This document shows, piece after piece, positions 8,817 to 16,690 of a stretch of DNA of 30,816 nt. The DNA lies in the NCBI GenBank assembly GCA_902803015.1, contig CADCOL010000223.1, forward strand, positions 1 to 30,816. Direction: 5' to 3'. The stretch's first letter is position 1, and every line of letters starts with the position of its first letter. The notes under the pieces are model-generated. The model worked only from the letters and a program-made list of their open reading frames with translations. It ran no database searches and had not been told where the DNA came from. The stretch comes from an uncultured Lachnospiraceae bacterium (GTDB lineage: Bacteria; Bacillota; Clostridia; Lachnospirales; Lachnospiraceae). The position numbers were made by a program, and so were the translations under genes.

Positions 8817-8858
8817 ACCCCGAAAGTCATCCGGCTTTCGGGGTTTTCTTTTTTTTTT
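8817..8858 (+). terminator. Rho-independent terminator after rpsI
   Basis: A perfect 10-bp GC-rich stem (8817-8826 with 8835-8844) has an 8-nt loop and is followed by a long T tract broken by a single C (8844-8858). Confidence 0.93.
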
Positions 8859-8868
8859 CGGTGAAATA

Positions 8869-8877
8869 TGGTATAAT
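8869..8877 (+). promoter_or_regulatory. Extended -10 promoter for the GGDEF-EAL gene
   Basis: A perfect TATAAT (8872-8877) is preceded by TG at 8869-8870, the extended -10 pattern. The -35 region coincides with the T tract of the rpsI terminator and has no good hexamer, so the extended element would have to compensate. It would give a leader of about 35-40 nt before the ATG at 8921. Confidence 0.65.
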
Positions 8878-8920
8878 ATCGTTTACGCTTTATGCGCTAG
8901 TATTCAGAGGCGGATATCGG

Positions 8921-10645
8921 ATGAAAAACGCAGGGAAAAACAACAAAAGATCGATAGAGAATACCCTTAAGTCCATTACCAGGGGCAAACGCAATGCGCC
9001 CAAAAGCGGTTATGTTCTGATTATTCTTTTGTATCTTCTTGCCACGTTTGTTCTGCTGAAAACAATTAATCTTGCAGGGAATGATTTTATGATTGGCGGA
9101 TTCGCCATTCCGCTGTATCGGTTTTCCGGCGTGTTCTCCTCCCTCGGAAATCTCTGCCTGATCTTTCTGGTGGTATTTTACGGCAGACTCGGATTTTTTA
9201 CTTCGATCGGTATTCTGGCGCTGCAGTTTCCTCACATCGTGTATGATATTTTTCTTCAGCACAATTTTTCCGCCATTCCGGGCATGTTTACGAATCTGCT
9301 GACTTTAGTAGCTGTGGTTCTGATTTTCGTCAATCGCAGAAGGGCGGATCTGTTTGAAAAAGGACTTGTGAAAAATGCTCTGACAGATATTCTTACCGGT
9401 CTTCCGAACCGTTTTGCGGGAAGAGAGTATTTTTCGCGTATTATGAAAAAAGGCGATAAATTCGTCTACGTTGCGGCCGATATCAATAATTTCAAGAGTA
9501 TCAACGATACCATGGGATATGAAGTCGGAAACAAGGTTCTGCTCGAGATCGCCAATCGCTGGAGGGATCTGGCAAACGGCTCGTCGACCGGAACCTTCGA
9601 TTTAGTGGCCCGCGTCGGCGGAGACGAGTTCGGAATTGCCGTTCAGGATTACGATTCCGAGGAAAAAGTACTCCGGACCATCAACCGGTATAAGGAAGAA
9701 CTCGAAAAAAAGATTACCATAGACGGTTACGATTATTATGTAACGGCAAGTTTCGGCTATGCCGAATTCCCGGCGGATGCAAAGGATTTGGAAGCCCTGA
9801 CGGCAGCGGCAAGCCTTGCCCTGCATGATTCGAAAAGACGCGGTCAGGGATTGGTTCTGCATTATACGCCGGAACTTTCCTTACTTGGGAAAAATCTGGA
9901 AATCGAGAGAAGAATCCGTGAAGCGCTGGATACGAATGCGGTATTCTTTCATTTGCAGCCGCAATATGACATGTCCAAAAAACTGCGCGGTTTCGAGGCG
10001 CTTGCCCGGATGACGGATACTGACGGCAAGCCGGTCAGTCCGGTGGATTTCATTCCCGTTGCGGAGCAGACGGGGCTTGTGGATCAGATTGACATGTGCG
10101 TGTTCCGCCGTGCGGCTGAATTTTTGGAGAAAGCCGCAAAGAAGGGCAGAACGGATATTACCATCAGTGTGAATATCTCCGTAAAGCATCTTCTGAAGAA
10201 CGATTTCCTGGATGAGATTAAGAAGATTCTTTCCGATTATGAGATTCAGCCTTCCTGTCTGGAAATCGAGATTACGGAATCCGTGATGATCGACTCCGTG
10301 GAAAGGGCAAAGGAAATCATCGAAGAGGTAAAGGCTCTGGGAATTCAGATTGCCATCGACGATTTCGGAACGGGATACTCTTCTTTGAGTTATCTGCACA
10401 ATTTCCCCGCGAACCTGTTAAAGGTCGACAAGTCCTTTATCGATACGATAGAAGAGGGCGAATCATCCCGCAAATACGTCGAATCCATCATTTCCATCGG
10501 ACATGTTCTCGGCATGGAAGTGATTTCCGAAGGAGTGGAAGAAGAAAAGCAGCTGGCGATTTTAAAGGAAATCGGCTGCGATTACATTCAGGGCTTTATC
10601 TGGGGACGCCCCATGCCGTCTGAAGAAGCCGAGAAGCTTTTGTAG
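8921..10645 (+). CDS. Membrane-bound dual GGDEF-EAL cyclic di-GMP enzyme
   Basis: A 574-residue signalling protein predicted to make and/or degrade cyclic di-GMP. A basic N-terminus (1-30) is followed by about four membrane segments (roughly 30-145). Then come a GGDEF domain with intact GGDEF at 233-237 and an EAL domain with intact EAL at 359-361. The EAL domain also has ITES, the DDFGTG metal-binding loop starting at D480, the catalytic-lysine region KVDKSFI and EGVE. Both halves look catalytically competent, so the net activity cannot be predicted. An open frame continues upstream to 8777, but that stretch is the rpsI end and terminator. The ATG at 8921 follows the promoter and a weak AGAGG site (8906-8910). 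The membrane part is not a sensor domain I recognise. Confidence 0.93.
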   Translation: MKNAGKNNKRSIENTLKSITRGKRNAPKSGYVLIILLYLLATFVLLKTINLAGNDFMIGGFAIPLYRFSGVFSSLGNLCLIFLVVFYGRLGFFTSIGILALQFPHIVYDIFLQHNFSAIPGMFTNLLTLVAVVLIFVNRRRADLFEKGLVKNALTDILTGLPNRFAGREYFSRIMKKGDKFVYVAADINNFKSINDTMGYEVGNKVLLEIANRWRDLANGSSTGTFDLVARVGGDEFGIAVQDYDSEEKVLRTINRYKEELEKKITIDGYDYYVTASFGYAEFPADAKDLEALTAAASLALHDSKRRGQGLVLHYTPELSLLGKNLEIERRIREALDTNAVFFHLQPQYDMSKKLRGFEALARMTDTDGKPVSPVDFIPVAEQTGLVDQIDMCVFRRAAEFLEKAAKKGRTDITISVNISVKHLLKNDFLDEIKKILSDYEIQPSCLEIEITESVMIDSVERAKEIIEEVKALGIQIAIDDFGTGYSSLSYLHNFPANLLKVDKSFIDTIEEGESSRKYVESIISIGHVLGMEVISEGVEEEKQLAILKEIGCDYIQGFIWGRPMPSEEAEKLL

Positions 10646-10679
10646 GATAGGGATACCACGGTAAGAACAGGAGGTTTGC

Positions 10680-10943
10680 ATGCTTCGACTGTTTAAATCA
10701 AAAGAAGAGAAGGAACTGGATGCTCTCCTCGAAAGAGTGGACAATAACATGTCCAATAATTACAAGGATGCGGCCCAGAAAGATTATAAAAATTTCCTGA
10801 AACGCTACGATGAACTGTCTTCGGCCGGGAAACTGTCCGATAAAGTGACGGCATATTATACGGGCGTGATTGAAGAATATGCTTCAAAACTTACCAAATT
10901 TACACATAAGGATCAGCCGACCAAATGGGGCGACTGGAAATAA
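10680..10943 (+). CDS. Small charged protein of unknown function
   Basis: An 87-residue protein that I do not recognise. It is rich in Lys, Glu and Asp, looks largely helical, has no membrane segment or signal peptide, and ends in an aromatic tail (KWGDWK). A perfect CAGGAGG ribosome binding site (10668-10674) lies five bases before the ATG, which strongly supports translation. It is positioned between the GGDEF-EAL gene (34 bp upstream) and the GDP-fucose synthase gene (9 bp downstream), so it is likely cotranscribed with both. Confidence 0.8.
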   Translation: MLRLFKSKEEKELDALLERVDNNMSNNYKDAAQKDYKNFLKRYDELSSAGKLSDKVTAYYTGVIEEYASKLTKFTHKDQPTKWGDWK

Positions 10944-10952
10944 GGGACAATC

Positions 10953-11897
10953 ATGATGGAGAAAAATGCGAAAATCTATGTAGCCGGACACCGCGGCATG
11001 GTGGGTTCCGCCATTGTACGCGAACTGAAGCGTCAGGGCTATACCAATATCATTACAAGAACGCACGCGGAACTGGATTTGAAGCGCCAGGACGATGTGG
11101 AAAAGTTCTTTTCCGAAGAGAAGCCGGAATATGTATTTTTAGCGGCTGCCAAAGTCGGCGGAATCGTGGCAAACGAAAGTGCGCTTGCGGATTTTATGTA
11201 CGATAACATGATTCTTGAGATGAACGTGATTCATTCCGCATGGCAAAACGGCTGTAAGAAACTGGAATTTTTGGGTTCATCCTGTATTTATCCGAGAATG
11301 GCACCGCAACCGATGAAAGAAGGCTGCCTTTTGACCTCCGCACTGGAGAAGACCAACGAGGCTTATGCGCTTGCAAAAATCTCGGGACTTAAGTACTGTG
11401 AATTCTTAAACCGCCAGTACGGTACCGATTATATTTCGGTGATGCCGACGAAGCTGTATGGACCGAACGATAATTATCATCCGACACATTCCCATGTGCT
11501 GCCGGCCCTGATTCGAAGATTTCATGAGGCAAAGGAAGCGGGGATTACGGAAGTAACCTGCTGGGGCGACGGAAGCCCTTTAAGAGAGTTCCTTTATGTG
11601 GACGATCTTGCAAACCTCTGCGTATTCTTAATGAACAATTATTCCGGAAACGAGACCGTAAATGCGGGTACCGGAAAAGAAGTAACCATAAAGGAACTGA
11701 CCGAAATCGTTGCCAAAGTGGTCGGATTCGAAGGAAAAATCCTTTGGGATACCACGAAGCCGAACGGAACGCCGAGAAAACTTCTCGATGTTTCCAAAGC
11801 GGAAGCGCTTGGCTGGAAATATACGACCGAGCTGGAAGAAGGAATCCGTCTTACCTATGACGATTTCTTAAATAATCCGATGAGAGCGGAACGATAA
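10953..11897 (+). CDS. fcl: GDP-L-fucose synthase
   Basis: A short-chain dehydrogenase/reductase (epimerase-reductase) that converts GDP-4-keto-6-deoxymannose to GDP-L-fucose with NADPH, supplying fucose for surface polysaccharide or glycoprotein. The 314-residue protein has the Rossmann nucleotide-binding motif GHRGMVG at 12-18, AAKVGGIVAN, the SSCIYP segment carrying the catalytic Ser and the YALAK (YxxxK) motif. The later block SHVLPALIRRFHEAK is typical of the family. Two adjacent in-frame ATGs (10953 and 10956) are possible; AAGGGA at 10942-10947 fits either. The preceding enzyme, GDP-mannose 4,6-dehydratase (gmd), usually adjacent, is not in the window. Confidence 0.94.
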   Translation: MMEKNAKIYVAGHRGMVGSAIVRELKRQGYTNIITRTHAELDLKRQDDVEKFFSEEKPEYVFLAAAKVGGIVANESALADFMYDNMILEMNVIHSAWQNGCKKLEFLGSSCIYPRMAPQPMKEGCLLTSALEKTNEAYALAKISGLKYCEFLNRQYGTDYISVMPTKLYGPNDNYHPTHSHVLPALIRRFHEAKEAGITEVTCWGDGSPLREFLYVDDLANLCVFLMNNYSGNETVNAGTGKEVTIKELTEIVAKVVGFEGKILWDTTKPNGTPRKLLDVSKAEALGWKYTTELEEGIRLTYDDFLNNPMRAER

Positions 11898-11925
11898 GTC
11901 CGCAAAGGAATGAAAGAGTAATAAA

Positions 11926-13662
11926 ATGTTTCGATTAATTAAAAGTATAAGAAAATACTGGGTTCCGAGCATCCTGACCATCGTATTCATGGTTGGGGAG
12001 GCGGCTTTGGAAACCCTGATTCCCTATATCACCGCGAATCTGGTAAACAGTTTAAGCGAAGGAAATGTGGACATGGCGTATCTTTTGCGCATCGGCGGCC
12101 TGCTCAGTGCCATTGCACTGGTGTCTCTGGCCTGTGGCGGTATGGGTGGTTTTACCGCATCCATGGCTTCCACCGGATTTGCGAAGAATATCCGCGGCGA
12201 TTTAATGCGCCGGATTCAGACCTTTACATTCCATAATATCGACAAATTCTCAACCGCATCGCTGGTTACCCGAATGACAACCGATGTTACGAATGTGCAG
12301 CTGGCATACATGATGATTATCCGTATTGCCGTCCGTGCACCGTTAATGCTGGCATTCTCCATTGCCATGGCAATCTATATGGCAGGAAAGCTTTCGCTTG
12401 CCTTTGTTGTTGTGGTACCGTTTCTGACGATCGGACTGATTCTGATTGCGGCCAATGCGATGCCTTCGTTTAAAAGAGTATTCAAGCGTTATGATGCATT
12501 AAACGAATCCGTGGAAGAAAATGTGCGCGGCATGCGTGTTGTAAAGGGATTCTCCAGGGAAGAATACGAAAAAGAGAAATTCTTCAATGCTTCCGACAGC
12601 ATCCGCAAGGAGTTTACGAGAGCGGAAAAAATTGTTGCCTTAAACGGACCGCTGATGCAGCTTTGCATGAATTTTAACATGGTTTTCGTTCTTTATATCG
12701 GCGCCCGGCTTGCCATTTCCAGTCACGGAACCGTGGTAAATGTCGGACAGGTCTCCGCAATGCTGTCATACGGCGTGCAGGTACTTTTGAACCTGATGAT
12801 GCTTTCGATGATTTTCGTTATGGTGACGATGTCTGCGGAAAGTGCAAGACGTATCGGAGAAGTATACAGGGAAGTACCCGATATGAAGGAAATCCCGAAT
12901 CCGGTAAAGGAAGTAAAAGACGGTTCGATTATGTTCACGGACGTCAATTTCAAATACTCCGACGAAGCAAAGCAGTATGCGCTTTTTGATATTGACCTGA
13001 CCATCCCGAGCGGTGCAACCGTGGGAATTTTAGGCAGCACCGGTTCATCCAAATCTTCGCTTGTTCAGCTGATTCCGCGTCTTTATGATGCGCAGGAAGG
13101 AATTGTGAAAGTCGGCGGAGTGGATGTTAAAAACTATGATCTGGAGGTGCTTCGCGATAACGTGGCGATGGTACTTCAGAAGAATGTCTTATTCTCCGGC
13201 ACCATTAAGGACAATCTCCGCTGGGGCAATCCGGATGCGACGGATGAAGAAATGATTGAAGCATGTAAAATGGCATGCGCCGATGAGTTCATTGAGCGTA
13301 TGCCGGACAAATACGATACCTTTATCGAACAGGGCGGAAGCAATGTATCCGGCGGCCAGAAGCAGCGTCTCTGCATTGCGAGAGCACTGTTAAAGAAGCC
13401 GAAGATCTTAATTCTCGACGATTCCACTTCCGCGGTCGATACCAAGACCGATGCGAAGATTCGCGAAGCGTTTGCGAATTATATTCCGGATACAACCAAA
13501 ATCATCATCGCCCAGCGCGTTGCCAGCGTTGAAAGCGCGGACATGATTATTGTAATGAATAACGGAAGTATTGAAGCAAAGGGAACGCATAAAGAACTTA
13601 TGGAAAGCAGCGAGATTTACCGTGAGATTTATGAATCCCAGACGATGGGAGGTGATCAGTAA
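11926..13662 (+). CDS. ABC exporter half-transporter, degenerate-site subunit
   Basis: First subunit of a heterodimeric ABC exporter of the multidrug/lipid (MdlB/BmrCD/TM287-like) type. In 578 residues an N-terminal six-helix membrane domain (about 1-320) precedes the ATPase domain (about 335-578). Walker A reads GSTGSSKS (370-377), with Ser375 where Gly is normal. The signature is VSGGQ (474-478). Walker B ends D498-D499, so the catalytic glutamate is replaced by Asp. This subunit would contribute the non-hydrolysing site's Walker motifs and the good signature for the partner. Its stop overlaps the partner's ATG by one base. The substrate is unknown. Confidence 0.93.
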   Translation: MFRLIKSIRKYWVPSILTIVFMVGEAALETLIPYITANLVNSLSEGNVDMAYLLRIGGLLSAIALVSLACGGMGGFTASMASTGFAKNIRGDLMRRIQTFTFHNIDKFSTASLVTRMTTDVTNVQLAYMMIIRIAVRAPLMLAFSIAMAIYMAGKLSLAFVVVVPFLTIGLILIAANAMPSFKRVFKRYDALNESVEENVRGMRVVKGFSREEYEKEKFFNASDSIRKEFTRAEKIVALNGPLMQLCMNFNMVFVLYIGARLAISSHGTVVNVGQVSAMLSYGVQVLLNLMMLSMIFVMVTMSAESARRIGEVYREVPDMKEIPNPVKEVKDGSIMFTDVNFKYSDEAKQYALFDIDLTIPSGATVGILGSTGSSKSSLVQLIPRLYDAQEGIVKVGGVDVKNYDLEVLRDNVAMVLQKNVLFSGTIKDNLRWGNPDATDEEMIEACKMACADEFIERMPDKYDTFIEQGGSNVSGGQKQRLCIARALLKKPKILILDDSTSAVDTKTDAKIREAFANYIPDTTKIIIAQRVASVESADMIIVMNNGSIEAKGTHKELMESSEIYREIYESQTMGGDQ

Positions 13663-15620
13663 TGCCACGTCCCGTAAAAGGAAATGTAAACGCACAACCT
13701 GCAAAACTGAATTTCAAGGTACTCGGCCGGATTATCAAATCCGTATTTCAGGCATATCCCGTCGGAATGATTTTTATCATCCTGACCATCCTGATTGCCG
13801 GTGCGTCCGCGGTTATTCCGGATCTGTTTATCCAGAAGATTATCGCGCTGATTAAAGATCATATCGAATCGGGTGACTGGGCGGCGGCTCAGCCGACAGC
13901 GTTACAAAACATCATTATTCTGGTTGTCATTTATCTGATTGCCTTAATCGGTGTATTCGTACAGTCACAGGTCGGTGCATATGTAACGCAGGGATATCTG
14001 AATAAAATGCGTAATCAGATGTTCCGCAAGATGCAGAACCTTCCGATAAAGTTTTTTGATACGCATAAAACCGGCGATATCATGAGTTATTACACGAATG
14101 ATATCGATACGCTCCGTCAGCTGGTATCCCAGGGTTTGCCGACCTTAATCCGCTGCGGAATTATCGTTATCGGCGTCTTCTTTATCATGCTGTACTTCAG
14201 TCTCTGGATGACGCTTGTGGTAATCGGTGGCATCATCTTAATGACGATTGTAACGAGAGTATTAAGCGGCGGTTCCGCGAAATACTTCGTCCGTCAGCAG
14301 CAGGCACTCGGCCGCGAGGAAGGCTTCATTCAGGAGCACATGAATGGCCAGAAGGTTGTAAAGGTCTTCAATCACGAAGAAAAGTCCATCGAGGAATTCG
14401 ATATATTAAACGAACAGCTCTACTCCGATGCATTCAAGGCAAATGCTTATGCCAACGCACTCGGACCCATCATCGGCAACATCGGTAACATTCTTTATGT
14501 TGTTGTTGCGATTGCCGGCGGTGCAATGTTAATCGCGGGAGTGAAGAATGTTTCACTTTCCGACATTATTCTGCCTTTGTTTACCGGAGCAAAAGGAGGA
14601 CTGGAACTGGATATTTCTACGGTTATTCCGTTCCTTAACATGACCAAGCAGTTTACCGGTAACTTAAACCAGTTTACCCAGCAGATCAACATGATTGTCA
14701 TGGCAATGGCCGGAGGTGAGAGAATCTTCGAACTGATGGATGCCGAGCCCGAACCCGATGACGGTTACGTAACGCTTGTAAACGCAAAACTGGATGAAAA
14801 CGGTAATATCACCGAAACGAAAGAGCATACCGGAATCTGGGCATGGAAACATCCCCACGGCGACGGCACGCTTACCTATACGAAACTGGAAGGCGATGTA
14901 CGTCTCTTTGATGTGGATTTCGGGTATGAGCCGAAGCATCAGGTGCTTTATGATGTATCCGTTTACGCAAAACCGGGTCAGAAGGTGGCATTTGTTGGTG
15001 CAACCGGTGCCGGAAAGACCACGATTACAAACCTGATTAACCGTTTCTACGATATTGCGGACGGAAAAATCCGTTATGACGGCATTAACATCAATAAAAT
15101 CAAAAAATCTGATTTAAGACGTTCCCTCGGAATCGTTTTACAGGAGACAAACCTCTTTACCGGAACGGTTATGGAGAATATCCGCTACGGAAATCTGGAT
15201 GCCACGGACGAGGAATGCCGGAATGCGGCAGCACTTGCCGGGGCGGATGATTTTATCCGCAGATTGCCGGAAGGATATGATACGATGCTGACCAATAACG
15301 GTGCAAACCTGTCGCAGGGCCAGAGACAGCTTATTGCCATTGCGCGTGCGGCCGTTGCGGACCCGCCGGTAATGATCCTCGATGAGGCAACTTCGTCCAT
15401 TGATACGCATACCGAGGCAATTGTTCAGCGCGGCATGGACAAACTGATGGAGGGCAGAACGGTATTTGTAATCGCACACCGCCTCTCCACGGTTAAGAAT
15501 TCGAACGTAATTATGGTGCTTGATCACGGTCATATCATCGAAAAAGGCTCGCATAAGGAGCTGATTGCGCAAAAAGGCACGTATTACCAGCTTTACACGG
15601 GTGCTTTCGAACTCGAATAA
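13662..15620 (+). CDS. ABC exporter half-transporter, catalytic subunit
   Basis: Partner subunit of the exporter, 652 residues. An N-terminal extension of about 25 residues precedes the membrane domain (about 26-350). The ATPase domain has an orthodox Walker A GATGAGKT (446-453) and Walker B with D574-E575, so the catalytic glutamate is present. Its signature is LSQGQ (550-554), with Gln replacing the first Gly. This complements the first subunit: one canonical site (this Walker A/B plus VSGGQ) and one degenerate site. Between the domains lies an extra segment of about 45 residues (368-415, with WAWKHPHGDG), which explains the larger size. The start overlaps the upstream stop (TAATG). Confidence 0.94.
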   Translation: MPRPVKGNVNAQPAKLNFKVLGRIIKSVFQAYPVGMIFIILTILIAGASAVIPDLFIQKIIALIKDHIESGDWAAAQPTALQNIIILVVIYLIALIGVFVQSQVGAYVTQGYLNKMRNQMFRKMQNLPIKFFDTHKTGDIMSYYTNDIDTLRQLVSQGLPTLIRCGIIVIGVFFIMLYFSLWMTLVVIGGIILMTIVTRVLSGGSAKYFVRQQQALGREEGFIQEHMNGQKVVKVFNHEEKSIEEFDILNEQLYSDAFKANAYANALGPIIGNIGNILYVVVAIAGGAMLIAGVKNVSLSDIILPLFTGAKGGLELDISTVIPFLNMTKQFTGNLNQFTQQINMIVMAMAGGERIFELMDAEPEPDDGYVTLVNAKLDENGNITETKEHTGIWAWKHPHGDGTLTYTKLEGDVRLFDVDFGYEPKHQVLYDVSVYAKPGQKVAFVGATGAGKTTITNLINRFYDIADGKIRYDGININKIKKSDLRRSLGIVLQETNLFTGTVMENIRYGNLDATDEECRNAAALAGADDFIRRLPEGYDTMLTNNGANLSQGQRQLIAIARAAVADPPVMILDEATSSIDTHTEAIVQRGMDKLMEGRTVFVIAHRLSTVKNSNVIMVLDHGHIIEKGSHKELIAQKGTYYQLYTGAFELE

Positions 15621-15627
15621 AGAAATT

Positions 15628-15663
15628 TTGCCTGCCTGCCAAATATGGCGGGACAGGCAATTT
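15628..15663 (+). terminator. Probable terminator after the ABC exporter operon
   Basis: An imperfect hairpin is formed by 15628-15640 and 15647-15660 (one bulge, one mismatch, 6-nt loop), followed by only three T residues. The position after the exporter genes and before a new promoter fits a terminator, but the T tract is weak. Confidence 0.55.
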
Positions 15664-15667
15664 ATCA

Positions 15668-15696
15668 TTGCAAAATACAGCATAAACCGATAAAAT
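15668..15696 (+). promoter_or_regulatory. Predicted promoter of the sigma-like gene
   Basis: TTGCAA (15668-15673) and TAAAAT (15691-15696) have 17-bp spacing, directly after the hairpin that ends the exporter operon and about 58 bp before the next ATG. Confidence 0.6.
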
Positions 15697-15753
15697 ATAT
15701 ATGGTAATTTTTGTTTTTGGGGGAAAACGAAATTCATTTCGGAGGAACTGACG

Positions 15754-16443
15754 ATGACTTTTACATACGAGCTCCGTATGGTTATGAAAAGACTTTTGGC
15801 AGGCGATGTGGATGCTTTTCAGGGGTTCTACATCAATACGGTTAATGACATGTACTTCCACTGCAAGCTCGTAATCGGCAACGAGGACGAGACGCTGCGG
15901 ATGATGATTAAAATCTACAAGGCGATGTTCATCCAGCTTGAACGTCTGGAAAGACCGGAAGATACCACGAAATGGTATAACAACATTCTTTATCAGCACC
16001 TTGTGGACTGGGTTAATGTCAATTGTGCCAACCAGTTAATCGGGGAAGAGAACGGCGAATACGACGAGTATCCCGGTGTGGAAGAGTATGTACGCGGTAC
16101 CAATACACTTTTGGAATCCGAGGTGGCAAACCTTGCGGCAAGCTTTATCAATACGCTGGATTCCGTACATGCACTGACCGGTCTTGCATACTTCTATGAC
16201 GGATTCGATGATGCACAGTTGGAAAAGTATTTACAGTGCGATTCGAAGGTAATTACCACCCGTATTAAATATGCGCGTAAGCAGATCAGTATTTATTCGC
16301 TGGAGTTCTGCAAACTGAACGATTACGAGGGTGCGAGAATCGACAACAACCTTCTGCTTCTTGCGTATGTACTGATTTTCAACGATGTGAAATTAAACAA
16401 CGTGGAAGGCCTGTACGCGGCAATCTGCGATGCGTTGCAGTAA
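15754..16443 (+). CDS. Degenerate sigma-70/ECF-like protein, unknown function
   Basis: A 229-residue soluble protein with no certain family. Residues 12-90 (GDVDAFQGFYINTVNDMYFH onward) follow the sigma region 2 pattern of a small ECF sigma factor. Residues about 125-180 (ending ITTRIKYARKQI) resemble region 4, where genuine factors have a helix-turn-helix and SRLHRARKKL. The usual motif EIAEXLGIS is replaced by a divergent AQLEKYLQCDSK. A C-terminal extension (about 185-229) is extra. The CGGAGGA ribosome binding site (about 15739-15745) supports the ATG. It stands alone, with its own promoter and terminator and no anti-sigma gene. It may be a divergent sigma factor or a derived protein; I rate the resemblance as moderate. 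Confidence 0.72.
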   Translation: MTFTYELRMVMKRLLAGDVDAFQGFYINTVNDMYFHCKLVIGNEDETLRMMIKIYKAMFIQLERLERPEDTTKWYNNILYQHLVDWVNVNCANQLIGEENGEYDEYPGVEEYVRGTNTLLESEVANLAASFINTLDSVHALTGLAYFYDGFDDAQLEKYLQCDSKVITTRIKYARKQISIYSLEFCKLNDYEGARIDNNLLLLAYVLIFNDVKLNNVEGLYAAICDALQ

Positions 16444-16462
16444 ATTGATTTAAGTGAATACG

Positions 16463-16500
16463 AATGACTGCTTCCCCGCTTCGGAGGCAGTCATTTCTTT
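16463..16500 (+). terminator. Terminator after the sigma-like gene
   Basis: A 13-bp stem (16463-16475 with 16483-16495, one G-T pair) has a 7-nt loop and a T-rich tail interrupted by one C. Confidence 0.82.
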
Positions 16501-16512
16501 TATGTATGCGCA

Positions 16513-16601
16513 GACCCGCGTAAGGAAACTATTCTGCTTGCGCAGAAACGCGGGTCGATGAGACCACAGTACGATTAGTGGGACGCATAACGTGGTAGTC
16601 T
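16513..16601. other. Unassigned structured intergenic element before addB
   Basis: An 8-bp perfect stem (16513-16520 with 16549-16556) encloses a second perfect 6-bp stem (16532-16537 with 16542-16547). The inner loop is TTGC, which is GCAA, a GNRA tetraloop, if read on the minus strand. A weaker pairing of AGAC (16561-16564) with GTCT (16598-16601) follows, with an inner CAC/GTG. I see no ORF here and no confident match to a known riboswitch. It could be a small RNA, a leader or a degenerate remnant. Confidence 0.4.
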
Positions 16602-16624
16602 GAATACGGTAGCAGGGAGAACAT

Positions 16625-16652
16625 TTGGTACCGGGGTTGCAGGGAATATCAT
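16625..16652 (+). promoter_or_regulatory. Possible promoter of the addBA operon
   Basis: TTGGTA (16625-16630) and TATCAT (16647-16652) with 16-bp spacing lie 38 bp before the addB ATG. It is a moderate consensus match, chosen because the upstream terminator requires a new start. Confidence 0.42.
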
Positions 16653-16690
16653 GGACCTCCCGGAAGATTTCGAAAAGAAAAGGCGAAAAA

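Noticed and set aside
8777..8920. N-terminal extension of the GGDEF-EAL protein from 8777
   Set aside because: It would overlap the rpsI end, its terminator and the gene's own promoter, and the extra residues have no domain character.
15138..15737. 199-codon minus-strand open frame over the ABC exporter end
   Set aside because: It is antisense to conserved ATPase motifs with no ribosome binding site or domain, so it is a shadow frame.
16578..16640. c-di-GMP-I riboswitch upstream of addB
   Set aside because: Only two short segments resemble the consensus; the conserved 5' core and a matching helix layout are not visible. A covariance search would be needed.
16625..16690. N-terminal extension of AddB from the TTG at 16625
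   Set aside because: The added 22 residues do not match AddB, and the ATG at 16691 gives the canonical N-terminus.
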